From: an uncultured Saprospiraceae bacterium
Lineage (GTDB): Bacteria > Bacteroidota > Bacteroidia > Chitinophagales > Saprospiraceae
Assembly (NCBI GenBank): GCA_938044055.1
Contig: CALIQO010000627.1
Location: 1 to 6,621 of the forward strand
DNA: 6,621 nt
Direction: 5' to 3'
Shown piece by piece: positions 5,256-6,621 of this stretch; position 1 is the first letter of the stretch; each line of letters opens with the position of its first letter. Both the position numbers and the translations under genes were made by a program. The notes beneath the pieces were generated by a model. The model searched no databases and had not been told where the DNA came from. It saw only the letters and a program-made list of their open reading frames with translations.

Positions 5256-6621
5256 TTAATGATTAGAAGGGGTATCGATTTTTGCTTCAAGTTGTTGTAC
5301 TTCCTGTTTTAAAATTTCTACTTGAGCGGCAAGGTCTTGTATAGCATTAACAAGGATAGGGGTCAGCTTACTATAGTCCACTTGCATCGGATTTTCTACA
5401 TTGTTGTCAGGGGTTCCTGTAACAGCCTGAGGAAAGATAGTATAGAGGTCTTGAGCAATAAACCCTATTTCTAAATGATCGGGACTCGATTTTCTGCGAT
5501 AAGATTTAACAGAAATGTTATTGACAGTCTGTAATCCATCGTAGTAAGATTTAATGTCTTTTTTTAATCTTTTATCTGATGTTGTGTTGTAACTTATGTT
5601 CCCACTTGCTGAACCGGTAATAGATCCTTTAACGTTACCGTTACCACTTCTGAAGGCTACATAGGCATTGGTTGTTGTAGGGCCTGCATCCGGACCTAAC
5701 CTAATCAAAAGGCCATCTGCATTTACGTCTTTGCTTTCATTTTTAATAGAAACTATTTTTCCACTTGTTTCGTTGTCGATTAACTCAAGCGTAGCAGATG
5801 GCGTGGTGGTACCTATGCCTACTCTGTCGTTTGTGCCATCTATAAAAAACATTCCATCTCTGTTGTCAGATTCTATTCTGAAATCGTACTGCCCTCCAGC
5901 TTCATTGGCAACGACATTTCCTTCACTAAAGACTGCGGCGTATCCAGTTATATTAGGATTGTCATTGTCTGCTGCTGAAAACCATCCTGCATATCTTATA
6001 CCATTTCCATCTTGACTGATAAAATTATAAGTGCCATATTGAGTGCCTGTGCCTTGTGAGGCAATGGTATTATACGTTCCATAATTATCTCCATCTCCTA
6101 GATTAAACAAATTAGTATAAACGCCGTGACTGCGGTCAACGTCATTTAAAGTGATGGTATTATAAGTTCCATATATTCTGCTGTTCAAGGACTGAGAATC
6201 GTATATGAAATTATTCCAAGTACCGATTTTATCTTCTGCTCCGGAATTAGACACATTGTTATAGGTGCCTACTTGCAGTCCATTGCCTGTTCCTGATAGA
6301 TCGTTGTGCGCGCCATAATGATCGCCATTACCGTTATTAAGAATTCTATTTTTAGTTCCGTAATGCGTGCTGTTTCCATCATTGTTTATTACTTGGAGTG
6401 TGCCTACTTGATCTCCACTCCCAGAACCGCTTATACTGTTATAACTCGCTCGATGTTCACCACTTCCTGCACCGGAAACAGAATTGAAACTTGCCCAGTG
6501 GTCTCCATCTCCAGAGCCATTCAGCGACTGGTAACTACCGACATGAAGTCCATCGCCTCCTCCTAGCAATTCATTGAATGAAGAAATATGATTGCCTGGG
6601 CCAGAAGTCGATACTTCATTT
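5256..6621 (-). CDS. Repeat-containing surface/tail-fibre-like protein with C-terminal S74 chaperone domain (5' end outside window)
   Basis: The frame is open to the right edge, so the start is missing; 454 residues are visible. A TTG at 6567-6569 is an ordinary Leu codon inside a repeat, not a start. In order (numbering from that Leu): fourteen 15-residue repeats ending at Trp196; a beta-rich linker; IDGTNDRVGIGTTTPSATLEL (243-263), a motif common in secreted tail-fibre-like proteins of Bacteroidota; an adhesin-like beta region; and a Peptidase_S74 / endosialidase chaperone domain (about 330-415) followed by a coiled coil (LAAQVEILKQEVQQLEAKI). In the family this domain helps a trimer fold and then cuts itself off. 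The Ser-Lys dyad is visible in TSDKRLKKDI as Ser331 and Lys336, with the same 5-residue spacing as in phage endosialidase, so autocleavage before Ser331 releasing about 107 residues is plausible. IGFIAQDLYTIFPQAV is also typical. A trimeric fibre exposed at the cell surface is inferred. The gene lies first in the visible minus-strand cluster. Confidence 0.88.
   Translation of the reverse strand, partial: NEVSTSGPGNHISSFNELLGGGDGLHVGSYQSLNGSGDGDHWASFNSVSGAGSGEHRASYNSISGSGSGDQVGTLQVINNDGNSTHYGTKNRILNNGNGDHYGAHNDLSGTGNGLQVGTYNNVSNSGAEDKIGTWNNFIYDSQSLNSRIYGTYNTITLNDVDRSHGVYTNLFNLGDGDNYGTYNTIASQGTGTQYGTYNFISQDGNGIRYAGWFSAADNDNPNITGYAAVFSEGNVVANEAGGQYDFRIESDNRDGMFFIDGTNDRVGIGTTTPSATLELIDNETSGKIVSIKNESKDVNADGLLIRLGPDAGPTTTNAYVAFRSGNGNVKGSITGSASGNISYNTTSDKRLKKDIKSYYDGLQTVNNISVKSYRRKSSPDHLEIGFIAQDLYTIFPQAVTGTPDNNVENPMQVDYSKLTPILVNAIQDLAAQVEILKQEVQQLEAKIDTPSNH
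5982..6620 (-). repeat. Fourteen degenerate 15-residue (45-bp) protein repeats
   Basis: Units follow N-x-[ILV]-x-x-x-G-x-G-x-x-x-[GA]-[ST]-[YF], for example NSISGSGSGDQVGTL, NDLSGTGNGLQVGTY and NTIASQGTGTQYGTY. All are 15 residues except one of 18 (NNFIYDSQSLNSRIYGTY). The periodicity begins at the window edge, so more units probably lie beyond it. The units differ enough in DNA and protein to be an old array. A stacked beta structure with one rung per unit and Asn, Gly and aromatic residues at fixed places is inferred, similar in idea to head repeats of trimeric adhesins. Confidence 0.85.

Noticed and set aside
5668..6015. Plus-strand frame of 115 codons
   Set aside because: It is antisense to the surface-protein gene, in its linker region.
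6306..6566. Plus-strand frame of 86 codons
   Set aside because: It is antisense to the 15-residue repeats, and its regularity only mirrors that array.
6567..6569. TTG as the start of the surface protein
   Set aside because: The repeat pattern continues unbroken upstream to the window edge (one full unit and the start of the next), so this is an internal Leu codon.

Overview
The window looks like a piece of a Bacteroidota chromosome, most likely from the Flavobacteriia or Cytophagia side. The base composition is AT-rich. Gene starts lack clear Shine-Dalgarno sites and have A-rich leaders. The protein families also fit: a TPR-type sensor kinase of the HisKA_2 kind, a surface protein carrying the 'VGIGTTTPSATLEL' motif followed by an S74 chaperone domain, a small lipoprotein, and a DUF1059 protein. 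No mobile element, RNA gene or CRISPR array is visible.

Layout from left to right. Positions 3-92 are the last codons of a plus-strand gene, possibly an outer-membrane beta-barrel. A hairpin with a T-run (122-160) separates it from a convergent DUF1059 gene (175-411, minus). A small secreted lipoprotein gene follows (650-1036, minus). The stretch 1037-1748 has no intact gene. Its right half holds the broken C-terminal DNA-binding domain of an AraC-family regulator (about 1403-1668, minus). Its left half holds a dense set of direct and inverted repeats (about 1104-1250).

From 1749 to the right edge all genes are on the minus strand and closely packed. In transcription order they are: a large surface protein with 15-residue repeats and a C-terminal intramolecular chaperone (5256 to beyond 6621, start outside the window); a secreted protein of unknown function (4484-5245); a possible 49-residue small protein (4296-4445); a TPR sensor histidine kinase (2360-4321); and its LuxR-type response regulator (1749-2363), whose start codon overlaps the kinase stop in ATGA.

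The kinase and regulator form a clear two-component pair. The surface protein and the secreted protein are 10 bp apart and probably co-transcribed. Whether all five form one operon is an inference from spacing and direction; no promoter or terminator is seen between them. If they do, a signalling pair would be encoded together with an exported, possibly self-processing, repeat protein.
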